Assembly: GCA_016124455.1 (NCBI GenBank)
Contig: WGNQ01000013.1
Span: forward strand, 1-64,000
Length of the DNA: 64,000 bases
Source: Sideroxydans sp.
Lineage (GTDB): Bacteria > Pseudomonadota > Gammaproteobacteria > Burkholderiales > Gallionellaceae
Direction: 5' to 3'
The translations under genes and the position numbers were made by a program. This document shows, one piece after another, positions 22,205 through 31,698 of the stretch (position 1 is the first letter of the stretch; each line of letters opens with the position of its first letter). Below the pieces are notes generated by a model. That model saw only the letters and a list, made by a program, of their open reading frames with translations, did no database searches and had not been told where the DNA came from.

Positions 22205-22703
22205 TCGCTGGGACGTGGCGCTGTGCGAATTCTGCAACCGGCAGAGCCGCAGCCTGTCCGTGCGCAACCTGTTTCGCATCGCCAGCCGCCTCGGCGATGG
22301 CGTGTTCTGGTACACGCTGATGATCGTGCTGCTGTTGCGTTACCAGGCGGCGGCACTGCCGGCAGTGATCCACATGCTGCTGGTCGGCCTGACCTGCACT
22401 GCCATCTACAAGCTGGTCAAACACAAGACGTTGCGCCCGCGCCCGTTCAACGTCTATCCCAGCATCGTGTGCATGGGCAAGACGCTGGACCAGTTCAGCT
22501 TTCCCTCCGGCCACACCCTGCACGCCGTCGGCTTCAGCATCGTTGCGGTTTTCTATTTCCCCGCGCTGATCTGGCTGGTACTGCCGTTCAGCATTCTGGT
22601 CGCAGTGTCTCGCCCGGTGCTCGGGCTGCACTACCCGAGTGACGTGCTGGCTGGTGCGCTGATCGGCACCGCAATCGCCCTGCCGTCATTCGCTTTCGTT
22701 TAA
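22170..22703 (+). CDS. PAP2 family membrane phosphatase
   Basis: The 177-aa membrane protein carries the three PAP2 motifs: [18 protein letters not shown] and [12 protein letters not shown]. Family members dephosphorylate phosphatidic acid or undecaprenyl pyrophosphate on the periplasmic face. The ATG at 22170 has AGGGAG at a good distance and overlaps the end of the GT4 gene, so the two are probably coupled. Substrate cannot be told from sequence. Confidence 0.88.
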   Translation: MSRTSYPLQQINRWDVALCEFCNRQSRSLSVRNLFRIASRLGDGVFWYTLMIVLLLRYQAAALPAVIHMLLVGLTCTAIYKLVKHKTLRPRPFNVYPSIVCMGKTLDQFSFPSGHTLHAVGFSIVAVFYFPALIWLVLPFSILVAVSRPVLGLHYPSDVLAGALIGTAIALPSFAFV

Positions 22704-22725
22704 TCGCTTTATTCCCCGTTGCCCC

Positions 22726-24324
22726 ATGAAAAACCTGACACTACAGAACCAATTACGCCTGATGAATGCGCTGTCGCTGGCCGGCATGCTGCTGGTGATT
22801 TTATTTGCCGTCATCAACCTCAGCCATTTGCGCAAGGAATTCGATGCCTACCAGTCCAAACAGGCCATGGACAAAAACCTGATCGAGATCAAGGCAACGG
22901 CGCTCTCCATCAGCCGCGCCGACCCGATCCTGGCGGAAACGGAAACCCAGCTCAAGGCGACCGACAAGGAAATCCAGGAATGGCAGGCGCAGATCCTCGG
23001 CCTCACCAGCGATGCCGCCTTCCACGACAAAATGGCTGCCATATCGAAGCACTGGGCGGGATACGTGAAAGGATTCCAGGGCGCGATCAAGATTGCCTCG
23101 ACCAGCCCTTCCGACGCACTGCAAATCCCGGACTCGCTTTATTCCATGCATCTGGAACCCATGGTGCACGACCTGGATGCACTGGTCGCCAGCAACAAGC
23201 AGACTGAAATTGCCTCGCGCGCGCGAATCGCCAGCGCGGTCAACAGCATCCTGTGGGTCGTACTGCTGCCACTGGCGCTGGTCGGCGGCCTGGTTACCGT
23301 GTTCCAGACCCTGTTCAGCCAGAGCCTGCGCAAGCGCATTGGCGACATCGCGGCCGAGGTCAATCACCTGCATGAAGGCGACCTGAGCCGCCGCCTGCCG
23401 GCCAGCAAGAAAGACGAAATCGGCCAGATGGCCGCCGCCATCAATGGCTTCATCGCACGGTTCGAGAACATCCTGCGCGACGTCCACGAGTCTGCCGACC
23501 AGACCCAGAAAACCGCGCACGGCATCAGCGACATGACCCATTCGGTCACTTCAAATGCCAAGATCCAGTCGGACAAGGTACTGCAAGTCAGCGCCGCCAT
23601 CGGACAGATGGGCTACACCATCAAGGAGATTGCGACCAATACTGCGAGTGCGTCGAATGCCGCCAACGAAACCATGTCACTGGCCCGTACCGGCAGCGAA
23701 ACCGGTGCGCTCACCATCAGTGCGTTGCGCCGCATCGACGATACCGTCAGTCTGTCGGCGCGTACCCTGTCTGATCTCGATGCCGCGATACAGCGCATCG
23801 GCACGGTCAGCAACATGATCAAGAACATCGCCGAACAGACCAACCTGCTCGCGCTGAATGCGGCCATCGAGGCCGCGCGTGCGGGTGACCACGGGCGCGG
23901 CTTTGCCGTGGTGGCAGACGAGGTGCGCAAACTGTCCGAACGCACCACTGCATCGACTGCAGACATCACCAAGATCGTGGAGACCATACAGACCAGCACG
24001 GCAGAAGCCTCACAGGCAATGATGCTGGCCAAGGAAGAAGTGGTGCGCGGCGTGAGCCACGGCGAGGACATGGGGAAACTGGTCAGGAAAATAGAGGACT
24101 CGGTGCGCATCGTCACCAAAATGATGAACCAGATCGCAACCGCCACCGAGGAGCAATCCTCCGCCGGTGACCATATCACGCGCAACATCGATTCGGTTGC
24201 CACCATCAGCGCCTCTACCGCAGCGGACATTGAGCACTCGCGCAATGCCATGCTGCAGCTGGCAGACACCTCCAAGGCACTGCATGCGGCAGTAAGCCAG
24301 TTCAAACTGGCTCAGGCTGTCTGA
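22726..24324 (+). CDS. Methyl-accepting chemotaxis protein
   Basis: The 532-aa chemoreceptor has an N-terminal transmembrane helix (about 14-34), a helical periplasmic sensor (about 35-180), a second helix (about 183-205), a HAMP domain (about 206-260) and a long cytoplasmic signalling coiled coil. The hairpin tip [20 protein letters not shown] (near 365-385) is the CheA/CheW contact region. The ligand is unknown; no che genes are nearby. Confidence 0.95.
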   Translation: MKNLTLQNQLRLMNALSLAGMLLVILFAVINLSHLRKEFDAYQSKQAMDKNLIEIKATALSISRADPILAETETQLKATDKEIQEWQAQILGLTSDAAFHDKMAAISKHWAGYVKGFQGAIKIASTSPSDALQIPDSLYSMHLEPMVHDLDALVASNKQTEIASRARIASAVNSILWVVLLPLALVGGLVTVFQTLFSQSLRKRIGDIAAEVNHLHEGDLSRRLPASKKDEIGQMAAAINGFIARFENILRDVHESADQTQKTAHGISDMTHSVTSNAKIQSDKVLQVSAAIGQMGYTIKEIATNTASASNAANETMSLARTGSETGALTISALRRIDDTVSLSARTLSDLDAAIQRIGTVSNMIKNIAEQTNLLALNAAIEAARAGDHGRGFAVVADEVRKLSERTTASTADITKIVETIQTSTAEASQAMMLAKEEVVRGVSHGEDMGKLVRKIEDSVRIVTKMMNQIATATEEQSSAGDHITRNIDSVATISASTAADIEHSRNAMLQLADTSKALHAAVSQFKLAQAV

Positions 24325-24356
24325 GCAGGATTCGCGACTTCCGGGAAGCCGGGAAA

Positions 24357-25202
24357 TCAGGTTTCGGCAAAAATATCCTGCGGCAGCGGGATACGGTGGC
24401 GCAACTCCCACTGGGAGGCCTGGTTGATCCGTTCGCGCGTGGTTTCGACGCACAGCGGCTCGGCATCCCACTGCGGGTCTTCCCCATCCAGAATACGGTT
24501 GATGTGCCCCAGCCGCACAGCCGTCTCGCTCAGGTAATAGTTAAAGCGACGCTTCGAACCCACATCCAGCAACCGCGCCGTTTGATAGCACAACTGCGGA
24601 ATGCCGCTGCTGCGCAGCCGGGCATCGGCCCTGGCCAGGCATGACAGGGTGCGCCTGGCAATCTGGCTGCTGCAGCCGAAGTGGCGGGCGACATACTGCG
24701 CCAGCTCATGCTCGTTCTGCCGCAACAGCTCCCCCGGACGCGCGAACAAATGCGTACTGACATGAAAGTCCATCGCCCATTCCACGGCCACATGCGTCAC
24801 CAGCGGGATGTCCAGCCACATTTTTTCATGTGCCGGGACGAAATGATTATGCGCAATCACATCGACCAGCAGGTGGCTGGCATAGCCGAGCGCCAATGCA
24901 TATTCCGCATCGCTGCTCGCATTATCCAGCAGGATCCGCGGGTTCTCCCAGCGGTGCGTGTCATTCAGTTTGTGCGTACCGAAGTGTTTGCCCAGCAGCG
25001 ACAGGTCGGGCAGGCAAGCGCCGGCCAGCACCAGCTGCGGGAAATGCTTGACCGCGCGACGGTAACGGGAATCTGTAAAAGGTACTGCCCACAGCAACAG
25101 CTGGGCAAAGTAGATGTGGGTATACAGGCCCCAAGCATGCGCATCCGCACTGTATAGCAGCAGCGGAATCAGCCAGCGCCAGTGAACAAGCAGTTTTCGC
25201 AT
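24357..25202 (-). CDS. Secreted zinc-dependent phospholipase C-like protein
   Basis: The 281-aa product has a predicted signal peptide ending ADAHA, after which the mature protein would begin WGLYTH. In zinc-dependent phospholipase C enzymes the mature N-terminal Trp and a following His bind zinc. Other family-like metal ligands are visible: ACLPDLS, HLLVDVIAHNHF and HVAVEWAMDFH. The fold assignment rests on this pattern. It could be a phospholipase or another hydrolase of the same superfamily; it stands alone, divergent from the PfkB gene. Confidence 0.7.
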   Translation of the reverse strand: MRKLLVHWRWLIPLLLYSADAHAWGLYTHIYFAQLLLWAVPFTDSRYRRAVKHFPQLVLAGACLPDLSLLGKHFGTHKLNDTHRWENPRILLDNASSDAEYALALGYASHLLVDVIAHNHFVPAHEKMWLDIPLVTHVAVEWAMDFHVSTHLFARPGELLRQNEHELAQYVARHFGCSSQIARRTLSCLARADARLRSSGIPQLCYQTARLLDVGSKRRFNYYLSETAVRLGHINRILDGEDPQWDAEPLCVETTRERINQASQWELRHRIPLPQDIFAET

Positions 25203-25291
25203 GCGCGCAGTTTCGCCGCCGCGTGCGAAGTTTTCATGAAGGCAGGATGATTTTATTGTGACAGTGCCATCGCAGCCGGTTCCGGCCGAAC

Positions 25292-25300
25292 TGCTATAAT
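25292..25300 (+). promoter_or_regulatory. Extended -10 promoter for PfkB gene
   Basis: TGCTATAAT is a perfect extended -10 element 36 bp before the kinase start. Confidence 0.65.
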
Positions 25301-25336
25301 CTGCGCTCCGTTATCCGAAAAATCAGGCAACCGAAT

Positions 25337-26275
25337 ATGCACACCCTCATCTGCGGCTCCATGGCCTACGACACCATCATGGTGTTCCCCGACCAGTTCA
25401 AGAACCACATCCTGCCCGAACAGGTCCACATCCTGAACGTGGCTTTCCTGGTGCCGCAGATGCGCCGCGAATATGGCGGCTGTGCCGGCAACATCGCCTA
25501 CAACATGAAGCTGCTCGGCGGCCACCCGCTGATCATGGCGACCGTCGGCGACGACTTCGATGCCTACGCCACACGCCTGGACCGGCTGGACATTTCCCGT
25601 GCGCACATCCGCCACGTACCGGACAGCTTCACCGGCCAGGCATTCATCACCACCGACCTCGACGACAACCAGATCACCGCATTCCATCCGGGAGCGATGG
25701 GATTTTCCGAATACAACCATGTCAGCGATGCCAAAGACGTAACACTAGGCATCGTATCGCCGGACGGCCGCACCGGCATGCTGCAACATGCGACCGAATT
25801 CCGGCAGGCCGGCATCCCGTTCATCTTCGACCCGGGCCAGGGCATGCCCATGTTCTCCGGCCCCGAATTGCTGAACTTCGTCGAACAGGCAACATATGTC
25901 ACGGTCAACGACTACGAAGCCAAGCTGCTGCAGGACAAGACCGGCAAGACCATCGAAGAACTCGCAAAACACGTGCAGGCTCTGATCGTCACGCTCGGCG
26001 CCCAGGGTTCGATAATCTATGCCAACGGCAAGGAGATCAGCATCCCGACGCCGAAACCGGCCGAGGTACTCGATCCCACCGGCTGTGGCGACGCCTATCG
26101 TGCCGGCTTGCTGCACGGCATCCAGCAGGGCTGGGACTGGGATACAGCGGGGCGCCTCGCCTCGCTGCTCGGCTCGCTCAAGATTGCCAGCCGCGGCGGG
26201 CAGAACCACCAGCCGACACGGGCGGAACTATGCGAACTGTTCCGTCAGCATTTCGACTACTCGATCGAGTTGTAA
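25337..26275 (+). CDS. PfkB family kinase, adenosine kinase-like
   Basis: The 312-aa ribokinase-superfamily protein has the N-terminal CGSMAYDTIM, the substrate-binding EYGGCAGNIAYNM and the C-terminal catalytic loop DPTGCGDAYRAG, whose anion hole reads GCGD where most members have GAGD. The overall sequence resembles bacterial adenosine kinases, so AMP salvage is likely, but sugar kinases of the same family cannot be excluded. It leads a run with the glycine-zipper lipoprotein and ketosamine kinase genes. Confidence 0.85.
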   Translation: MHTLICGSMAYDTIMVFPDQFKNHILPEQVHILNVAFLVPQMRREYGGCAGNIAYNMKLLGGHPLIMATVGDDFDAYATRLDRLDISRAHIRHVPDSFTGQAFITTDLDDNQITAFHPGAMGFSEYNHVSDAKDVTLGIVSPDGRTGMLQHATEFRQAGIPFIFDPGQGMPMFSGPELLNFVEQATYVTVNDYEAKLLQDKTGKTIEELAKHVQALIVTLGAQGSIIYANGKEISIPTPKPAEVLDPTGCGDAYRAGLLHGIQQGWDWDTAGRLASLLGSLKIASRGGQNHQPTRAELCELFRQHFDYSIEL

Positions 26276-26278
26276 GCC

Positions 26279-26743
26279 ATGCGCCGCATTCTGCTGCCCG
26301 TCCTGCTACTCCCGCTCCTGCTGGCCGCCTGTGCCGGCAACGCTACGCATGGCGTCAATGCCGAACCGGAAGAAGTGCCGCGCGTCGGCATAGTGGAATC
26401 TGTTACCGCAATTGACCTGCCCAACGAAGGCGGCAGCGCAGGAGCCGTGATCGGCGGCACCGCCGGCGCAGTCGGCGGCTCCAATGCGGGTGGCGGGCGC
26501 GGCACCTATGCCACCACCATCCTCGGCGGCGTGCTCGGCAGCATGGCCGGCGATGCATTGCAGAACAGCGGCAGCCATCCCGGCGTGGAAATCTGGGTCA
26601 AGCTGGACGACGGCAAAAGCACCGTAGTACGCCAGTCGCTGGACAAGAACGACATATTCCAGGTCGGCGACCGTGTGCGCATAGTCCGCAGCAAGGGTGA
26701 ACCGCGCGCCGAGCACCTGCCGGCGGACAGCACCAGGCCCTGA
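26279..26743 (+). CDS. Glycine-zipper outer-membrane lipoprotein (SlyB/Pcp-like)
   Basis: The 154-aa lipoprotein has a lipobox LAAC (Cys18) and a glycine-zipper region (GGSAGAVIGGTAGAVGGSNAGGG, followed by GGVLGSMAGDAL) typical of 17-kDa surface antigen/SlyB proteins. The C-terminal part (VEIWVKLDDGKSTVVRQ, GDRVRIVRS) forms the small SH3-like domain. It likely sits in the outer membrane and helps envelope stability. Confidence 0.85.
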   Translation: MRRILLPVLLLPLLLAACAGNATHGVNAEPEEVPRVGIVESVTAIDLPNEGGSAGAVIGGTAGAVGGSNAGGGRGTYATTILGGVLGSMAGDALQNSGSHPGVEIWVKLDDGKSTVVRQSLDKNDIFQVGDRVRIVRSKGEPRAEHLPADSTRP

Positions 26744-26744
26744 C

Positions 26745-27620
26745 ATGACTGACTGGCATGGCATCCAGTCAGCCATCCACAATACTGCGCACCGTCAATT
26801 CGAGCTGGCCCATGCCACACCGATTGGCGGCGGCGACATCAATGCCGCCTTCCGCCTGCAAGGCAAGGACGGCACGCGCTACTTCGCAAAGATTAATGAT
26901 GCACGACGCCTGCCGATGTTTGCCGCCGAAGCGCAGGGGCTGGAGGCGCTGGCACGAACACAGGCCATCCGCGTACCTCGCCCCGTCGCCCATGGCACAA
27001 GCGGCAAACAGAGTTATCTGATACTGGAACACCTGGAACTGAATGCGCATGGCAATGCGCACCTGCTCGGCGAACAGCTTGCCGCACTGCATCGCAACAC
27101 GGCAGAGCAATTCGGGTTCGCACACGACAACTTCATCGGCTCCACTGCACAACCCAATGCCTGGCACAGCAACTGGATCACCTTCCTGCGCGAACGGCGC
27201 CTCGGCTTCCAGCTGCAACTGGCGCAAGACAACGGTCATGGCGGGAAATTGCAGGACCTCGGGGCCGCCTTACTGGAAAGGCTGCCCGTTTTCTTCGCCG
27301 GCCACACGCCGCAACCTTCGCTGCTGCACGGCGACCTGTGGAGCGGCAACCATGCGTTTCTCGCAGAGGGCACACCGGCCATTTTCGACCCGGCGGCCTA
27401 TTACGGCGACCGCGAAGCCGACCTTGCGATGACCGAACTGTTCGGCGGCTACCCCGCGGATTTCTATGCGGCCTACCGCACGTGCTGGCCGCTGGATGAG
27501 GGCTATGCCGTGCGCCGCGAGCTGTACAACCTCTACCACATCCTCAACCATGCCAACCTGTTCGGCGGCGGCTACGCGCGACAAGCGGAAGGAATGATGC
27601 AGAAGTTGCTGGCCGCCTGA
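26745..27620 (+). CDS. Fructosamine/ketosamine-3-kinase family protein
   Basis: The 291-aa kinase belongs to the family that phosphorylates protein-bound ketosamines, leading to deglycation; the bacterial substrates are mostly unknown. Typical segments are GGGDINAAFRL, RYFAKIN (ATP lysine), the catalytic LLHGDLWSGNHAF and FDPAAYYGDREADLAMTELFGG. The start at 26745 falls one base after the preceding stop; the open frame extends into the lipoprotein gene but lacks family similarity there. Confidence 0.9.
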   Translation: MTDWHGIQSAIHNTAHRQFELAHATPIGGGDINAAFRLQGKDGTRYFAKINDARRLPMFAAEAQGLEALARTQAIRVPRPVAHGTSGKQSYLILEHLELNAHGNAHLLGEQLAALHRNTAEQFGFAHDNFIGSTAQPNAWHSNWITFLRERRLGFQLQLAQDNGHGGKLQDLGAALLERLPVFFAGHTPQPSLLHGDLWSGNHAFLAEGTPAIFDPAAYYGDREADLAMTELFGGYPADFYAAYRTCWPLDEGYAVRRELYNLYHILNHANLFGGGYARQAEGMMQKLLAA

Positions 27621-27635
27621 CCGGCCGGCAACACG

Positions 27636-28265
27636 CTAGAACCCGGCGCCGTGAATGCCCTCGATGATCATCTGCGTACCGATCACCGCCAGGATCAGGC
27701 CCATCATGCGGGTGACCACATTGACCCCGCCCTTGCCGATGAACGTAACCAGACGCTCACCGGTCAGGAAAAACACATACGTAATCAGGCACAGCACGGC
27801 AAAATCCGACAGCGTAATGACGATGTCGGCAATGCTGCTGGTGGACGAGAAATTGATCGCCGTGGCCAGCGTCCCCGGCCCCGCCAGGATCGGCATGGCC
27901 AGCGGCGATACCGCCATGCTGAGTTGCACCTCACGCGTTTCCGCGGCGACCTCTGCGCTGGGGTGATGCACCCGGGAAGGCGTTCCATGCAGCATCTGGA
28001 ACCCGATCAGGATCACCACCGCGCCGCCGGCAATCCGGAAGGCAGGCAAGGTAATGCCGAACATTTCGAAAATGAACCTGCCGAACAGGCAGAACAGCAA
28101 TACCAGCGCAAATGCGATCATCACCGACTGGAATGCAACCTGCCTTTTGACCGCGGGCTCATCCCCCTCGGTCAGGCTGAGGAACAGTGGCGTATTGGCA
28201 ACCGGATTCATTATGGCAAAGAAGGCCAGGAATACGGTGATCGTGTGGCTCAACAAGCCGCTCAT
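27636..28265 (-). CDS. MarC family integral membrane protein
   Basis: The 209-aa protein has six hydrophobic helices and the family's NPVANTPLFLSLT, GGAVVILIGFQML and AMPILAGPGTLATAI segments. MarC (UPF0056) was once linked to antibiotic resistance, but its transport substrate is not known. It stands alone, convergent with the ketosamine kinase gene. Confidence 0.92.
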   Translation of the reverse strand: MSGLLSHTITVFLAFFAIMNPVANTPLFLSLTEGDEPAVKRQVAFQSVMIAFALVLLFCLFGRFIFEMFGITLPAFRIAGGAVVILIGFQMLHGTPSRVHHPSAEVAAETREVQLSMAVSPLAMPILAGPGTLATAINFSSTSSIADIVITLSDFAVLCLITYVFFLTGERLVTFIGKGGVNVVTRMMGLILAVIGTQMIIEGIHGAGF

Positions 28266-28427
28266 GAATTCCTTCTCCGAAGAATTGCGGGAATGGAGCT
28301 GTTATCGGCGCATGCCGGGGCAAACGCATTTTTCCAGTATGCCGGACTTTCCGCACAATATCACCAGATATCGTGCCACCGGTAGCAGTGCCCCCTGAGG
28401 CCGCATGCCGCGACACGATTATTTCAT
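28266..28427. other. Intergenic region before cold-shock gene
   Basis: This stretch holds the upstream region of the marC-like gene (minus strand) and leads into the likely csp promoter at 28428. No further structure was recognised. Confidence 0.4.
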
Positions 28428-28456
28428 TTGCTATTTATTCCGATGCAGTGCATAGT
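28428..28456 (+). promoter_or_regulatory. Candidate sigma-70 promoter of cold-shock gene
   Basis: TTGCTA (28428-28433) and CATAGT (28451-28456) are 17 bp apart. Transcription from here would give a leader of about 140 nt, matching the long, temperature-responsive leaders known for cspA-type genes. Confidence 0.4.
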
Positions 28457-28604
28457 GCGCGCCAGCGATTCTCAAGCACTGTCGTTGCTGTCCGGTTCTG
28501 TACCCGCGTTTCTGCGGCGTTCTTCCCCCTTCATCACCTAGCCGTCTTGACCATCGCCCTAACGGGATTCGTCCCCTTTGTTTATTTTTCAGGAGATTCA
28601 AGAT

Positions 28605-28811
28605 ATGGCAACAGGTACTGTAAAGTGGTTTAACGATGCCAAGGGTTTCGGCTTCATTACCCCGGAAAATGGTGGTGATGACCTCTTCGCCCACTTTTCC
28701 GCAATCCAGAGTTCGGGCTTCAAAACCCTGACCGAAGGCCAGCGCGTCGATTTCGACATCACGACGGGCCCCAAAGGCCAGCAAGCCTCGAACATTCGCA
28801 GCGCGGATTAA
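28605..28811 (+). CDS. CspA-family cold-shock protein
   Basis: The 68-aa single cold-shock domain protein binds single-stranded RNA/DNA. RNP1 (KGFGFIT) and RNP2 (DLFAHF) are intact. The start ATGGCAACAGG at 28605 has AGGAG nine bases upstream; nine codons of upstream reading frame are leader. A hairpin terminator follows at 28895-28918. Confidence 0.96.
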   Translation: MATGTVKWFNDAKGFGFITPENGGDDLFAHFSAIQSSGFKTLTEGQRVDFDITTGPKGQQASNIRSAD

Positions 28812-28894
28812 TCAACGCCCGCACAGCATGGATATCCATGCCACGGGCCTTTCCGGAGACCAGACTCCCACATCCGGACAGTCTCCACCGGACC

Positions 28895-28918
28895 AGCCCG
28901 GCATCAGCCGGGCTTTTT
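28895..28918 (+). terminator. Rho-independent terminator after csp
   Basis: AGCCCGG pairs with CCGGGCT across a 6-nt loop, followed by TTTTTCATTT. It separates the cold-shock gene from infA. Confidence 0.85.
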
Positions 28919-28947
28919 CATTTCAACCTTGACCCAGGAGAATAGTC

Positions 28948-29205
28948 ATCGCTAAAGAAGAGCTTCTCGAAATGAACGGCGTAGTAGACGAAGTACTACC
29001 CGACTCACGCTACCGCGTTACGCTGGAAAATGGCCACCAGCTTGTCGCCTACAGTGCAGGCAAGATGCGCAAGAACCACATACGCATCATCATGGGTGAC
29101 AAAGTCTCGCTGGAGCTTTCCCCCTATGACTTGAGCAAAGGACGCATCACCTTCCGCCACATCGAAGGACGCGGCCCATCTGTTGCCCAACAGCGGCGCA
29201 GGTAA
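28948..29205 (+). CDS. infA: Translation initiation factor IF-1 with apparent ATC start
   Basis: IF-1 occupies the 30S A site during initiation. The sequence [19 protein letters not shown] and [10 protein letters not shown] are diagnostic of IF-1. The family N-terminus is MAKE(D/E)LLEMNG; here the in-frame codons before ATG 28972 read ATC GCT AAA GAA GAG CTT CTC GAA, so the expected initiator is an ATC at 28948. An AGGAG at 28936-28940 sits 7 bases before it, whereas ATG 28972 has no such site. From ATC the protein has 85 residues, with a basic C-terminal tail longer than the 72-aa E. coli protein. If only ATG is used, the first eight residues are lost. Confidence 0.85.
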   Translation: MAKEELLEMNGVVDEVLPDSRYRVTLENGHQLVAYSAGKMRKNHIRIIMGDKVSLELSPYDLSKGRITFRHIEGRGPSVAQQRRR

Positions 29206-29227
29206 CAGCTCAAATAGCAGGGCGCTG

Positions 29228-30049
29228 CTACCAGTGCTTCGCCACCGGGTTGCTACATGCCACCTGGAATAACGCCCGATCTTCCAGCCGGATCGCCGTC
29301 ATCGGCCCGCCCCACAGACAGCCGGTATCGAGCGCGATGACGCGCGGCCCGACTTTCAGGCCAAGTGCCGACCAGTGGCCAAAAATCACCGTGGCCTGAT
29401 TGCTTTTGCGTTCCGGCACCTCGTACCACGGCAGATAGCCCGCCGGGATGTCAGGTACCTCGCCCTTGAACTTGAACTCCATTTCGCCCTGCATCGTACA
29501 GATGCGCATGCGTGTAAATGCATTGGTAATAACACGCAAGCGCTTGTAGCCGGTTAATCCGTCTTCCCACTGGTGCGGGCTGTTGCCGTACATGTGGCCG
29601 AAAAACTCATGGTAGCGCTCGCCACGCAGCTCGGTCTCCACTTCGCGTGCCAGCATTTGTGCCTGCGCCACCGTCCAGCTCGGCAGCAGGCCGGCATGCA
29701 CCAGCACAAAGCCATTCTCGGCATGCAGCAGGCGCTGGTTGCGCAGCCAGGTGAGCAATTCGTCACGATCCGGTGCCGCCAGCACCTCGTCCAGGGTGTC
29801 GCTGCGGTGCAGTTCTGCCGCACCCTCCGCCACCGCCAGCAAATGCAGGTCGTGGTTGCCCAGTACGGTAATCGCCGCATCGCCGAGCGACTTCACCAGA
29901 CGCAGCACTTCCAGCGAACCCGACCCGCGGTTGACCAGGTCACCGACCAGCCACAATTTGTCCTGCGCCGGGTCGAAGCGGACCTGTTCCAGCAATTGCT
30001 GCAATTCGGCGTAACAGCCCTGTATGTCTCCTACGGCGTAAGTCGGCAT
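29228..30049 (-). CDS. apaH: Symmetrical bis(5'-nucleosyl)-tetraphosphatase
   Basis: The 273-aa metallophosphatase cleaves diadenosine tetraphosphate to two ADP and can also remove Np4 RNA caps. MPTYAVGDIQGCY (GDxxG), GDLVNRGSGS (GDxVDRG variant with Asn for Asp), GNHDLHLLA and LDTGCLWGG are all family motifs. The start at 30049 is preferred over an ATG three codons earlier because the mature family starts MATYAVGD. Confidence 0.95.
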   Translation of the reverse strand: MPTYAVGDIQGCYAELQQLLEQVRFDPAQDKLWLVGDLVNRGSGSLEVLRLVKSLGDAAITVLGNHDLHLLAVAEGAAELHRSDTLDEVLAAPDRDELLTWLRNQRLLHAENGFVLVHAGLLPSWTVAQAQMLAREVETELRGERYHEFFGHMYGNSPHQWEDGLTGYKRLRVITNAFTRMRICTMQGEMEFKFKGEVPDIPAGYLPWYEVPERKSNQATVIFGHWSALGLKVGPRVIALDTGCLWGGPMTAIRLEDRALFQVACSNPVAKHW

Positions 30050-30095
30050 GCATGTCATCCAGTCGGCAAGGCTCTACATTACCAGAAGTGGGGGA

Positions 30096-30104
30096 TGCTA
30101 CAAT
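30096..30104 (+). promoter_or_regulatory. Extended -10 promoter for surface-glycan operon
   Basis: TGCTACAAT, an extended -10 element, lies 41 bp before the MBOAT gene in the gap divergent to apaH. No clear -35 is present, as is allowed for extended -10 promoters. Confidence 0.4.
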
Positions 30105-30144
30105 TAACGTATTATCAGACGGTTTATCGGCTCCGCGGTTTTCC

Positions 30145-31698
30145 ATGCTATTCAACTCCTACGGCTTCATTTTCCTGTACCTGCCGGTAGTGGTGCTGGG
30201 ATTCTTCCAGTTGGCGCGGCTCGACCACCGCTATGCGGCCGCCTGGCTGGCGCTGGCTTCGCTGTTCTTCTACGGCTACTGGAACCCGGCCTACATCGGC
30301 CTGCTGCTCGGCTCCATCGTCGCCAACTACAGCTTCGGCACCTGGATCGCCAAGGCCGGGGTAAAAGGCGATGATCGTGGCAAAAAACGCCTGCTGGTCG
30401 CAGCGATCACGGCCAACCTGCTGCTGCTCGGCTACTACAAATACGCGAACTTCTTCCTCGGCAGCGTGAACGACGTAGCGGGTACTCACTGGTCGTTCGG
30501 CGAGATCATCCTGCCGCTCGGCATCTCGTTCTTCACCTTCACCCAGATCGCGTTCCTGGTCGATACCTACCAGGGCAAGGTGAAGGAATACAACTTTGTG
30601 CACTACCTGCTGTTCGTCACCTATTTCCCGCACCTGATCGCCGGCCCCATCCTGCACCACAAGGAAATGATGCCGCAGTTTGCGCATGCGGCGACCTACC
30701 GCTTCAGCTACGAGAACATGGCGGTTGGTTCGACGATTTTTTTTATCGGGCTGTTCAAGAAGGTGATCATTGCCGATGGCATTGCCTATTATGTCGACCC
30801 CGTATTCGGCGCACCGGCGGCCGGCATGCACCTCACCTTCGTCGAAGCCTGGGGGGGCGTGCTGTGTTTTGCGCTGCAGTTGTATTTCGACTTCTCCGGC
30901 TATTCGGACATGGCGATCGGCCTGTCGCGCATGTTTGGTGTAGTGTTGCCACTTAACTTCCACTCGCCGTACAAGTCGGTGAACATCATCGAGTTCTGGC
31001 GGCGCTGGCACATGACGCTGTCGCGCTTCCTGCGCGACTACCTGTACATCCCGCTCGGCGGCAACCGCAAGGGCAAGGTTCGGCGCTATTTCAACCTGAT
31101 GGCGACCATGCTGCTGGGCGGACTGTGGCACGGTGCGGGCTGGACGTTCGTGATCTGGGGCAGCCTGCATGGGGCATATCTCGTTGTCAACCACGGCTGG
31201 CACGCGATCCGCCGTGCGCTGGGGCAGGATCCCGACCAGCCGCTATCCTGGCCCGCGTACATGCTATCGGTACTGCTGACCTTCCTTGCCGTATGCATCG
31301 CCTGGGTGTTCTTCCGCGCCGACTCCGTCGAGCATGCCGCCGCCATCGCCCACGCGATGCTGGGAGGCAACGGGATCGCCATACCGGACAACTGGTTCTC
31401 GCGCTTCCCGGCCTTCCATTTGTGGCTGGCGAAGTTCGGCCTGTTTGCGCCCAGCAACGGACTCGCCTCCAGTGGCATGATGAACTGGATATGGATACTG
31501 CTGCTGATCGTGTGGCTGGCCCCCAATACCCAAACCATCATGCAATCATTCAGGCCCGCACTGAACGTACCCCAACCACCCCCAAGCCGTCTGCAATGGC
31601 AACCCAGCCTGCTGTCCGCGACCCTGATCTGGGGGCTGGCATTCACGGCACTGATCAACCTGTCGCAATTGTCGACCTTCCTCTATTTCCAGTTCTGA
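30145..31698 (+). CDS. MBOAT family O-acyltransferase (AlgI-like)
   Basis: The 517-aa polytopic membrane protein resembles AlgI, which moves acyl groups (usually acetyl) across the membrane for polysaccharide O-acylation. MLFNSYGFIFLYLPVVV is a typical AlgI-like start; HLIAGPILHHKEMMPQF, FWRRWHMTLSRFLRDYLYIPLGG and the catalytic-His region LLGGLWHGAGWTFVIWG are conserved. The upstream 31 codons of open frame are not family-like. The ATGA overlap with the next gene supports an acyltransferase-esterase-like pair. Confidence 0.92.
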   Translation: MLFNSYGFIFLYLPVVVLGFFQLARLDHRYAAAWLALASLFFYGYWNPAYIGLLLGSIVANYSFGTWIAKAGVKGDDRGKKRLLVAAITANLLLLGYYKYANFFLGSVNDVAGTHWSFGEIILPLGISFFTFTQIAFLVDTYQGKVKEYNFVHYLLFVTYFPHLIAGPILHHKEMMPQFAHAATYRFSYENMAVGSTIFFIGLFKKVIIADGIAYYVDPVFGAPAAGMHLTFVEAWGGVLCFALQLYFDFSGYSDMAIGLSRMFGVVLPLNFHSPYKSVNIIEFWRRWHMTLSRFLRDYLYIPLGGNRKGKVRRYFNLMATMLLGGLWHGAGWTFVIWGSLHGAYLVVNHGWHAIRRALGQDPDQPLSWPAYMLSVLLTFLAVCIAWVFFRADSVEHAAAIAHAMLGGNGIAIPDNWFSRFPAFHLWLAKFGLFAPSNGLASSGMMNWIWILLLIVWLAPNTQTIMQSFRPALNVPQPPPSRLQWQPSLLSATLIWGLAFTALINLSQLSTFLYFQF

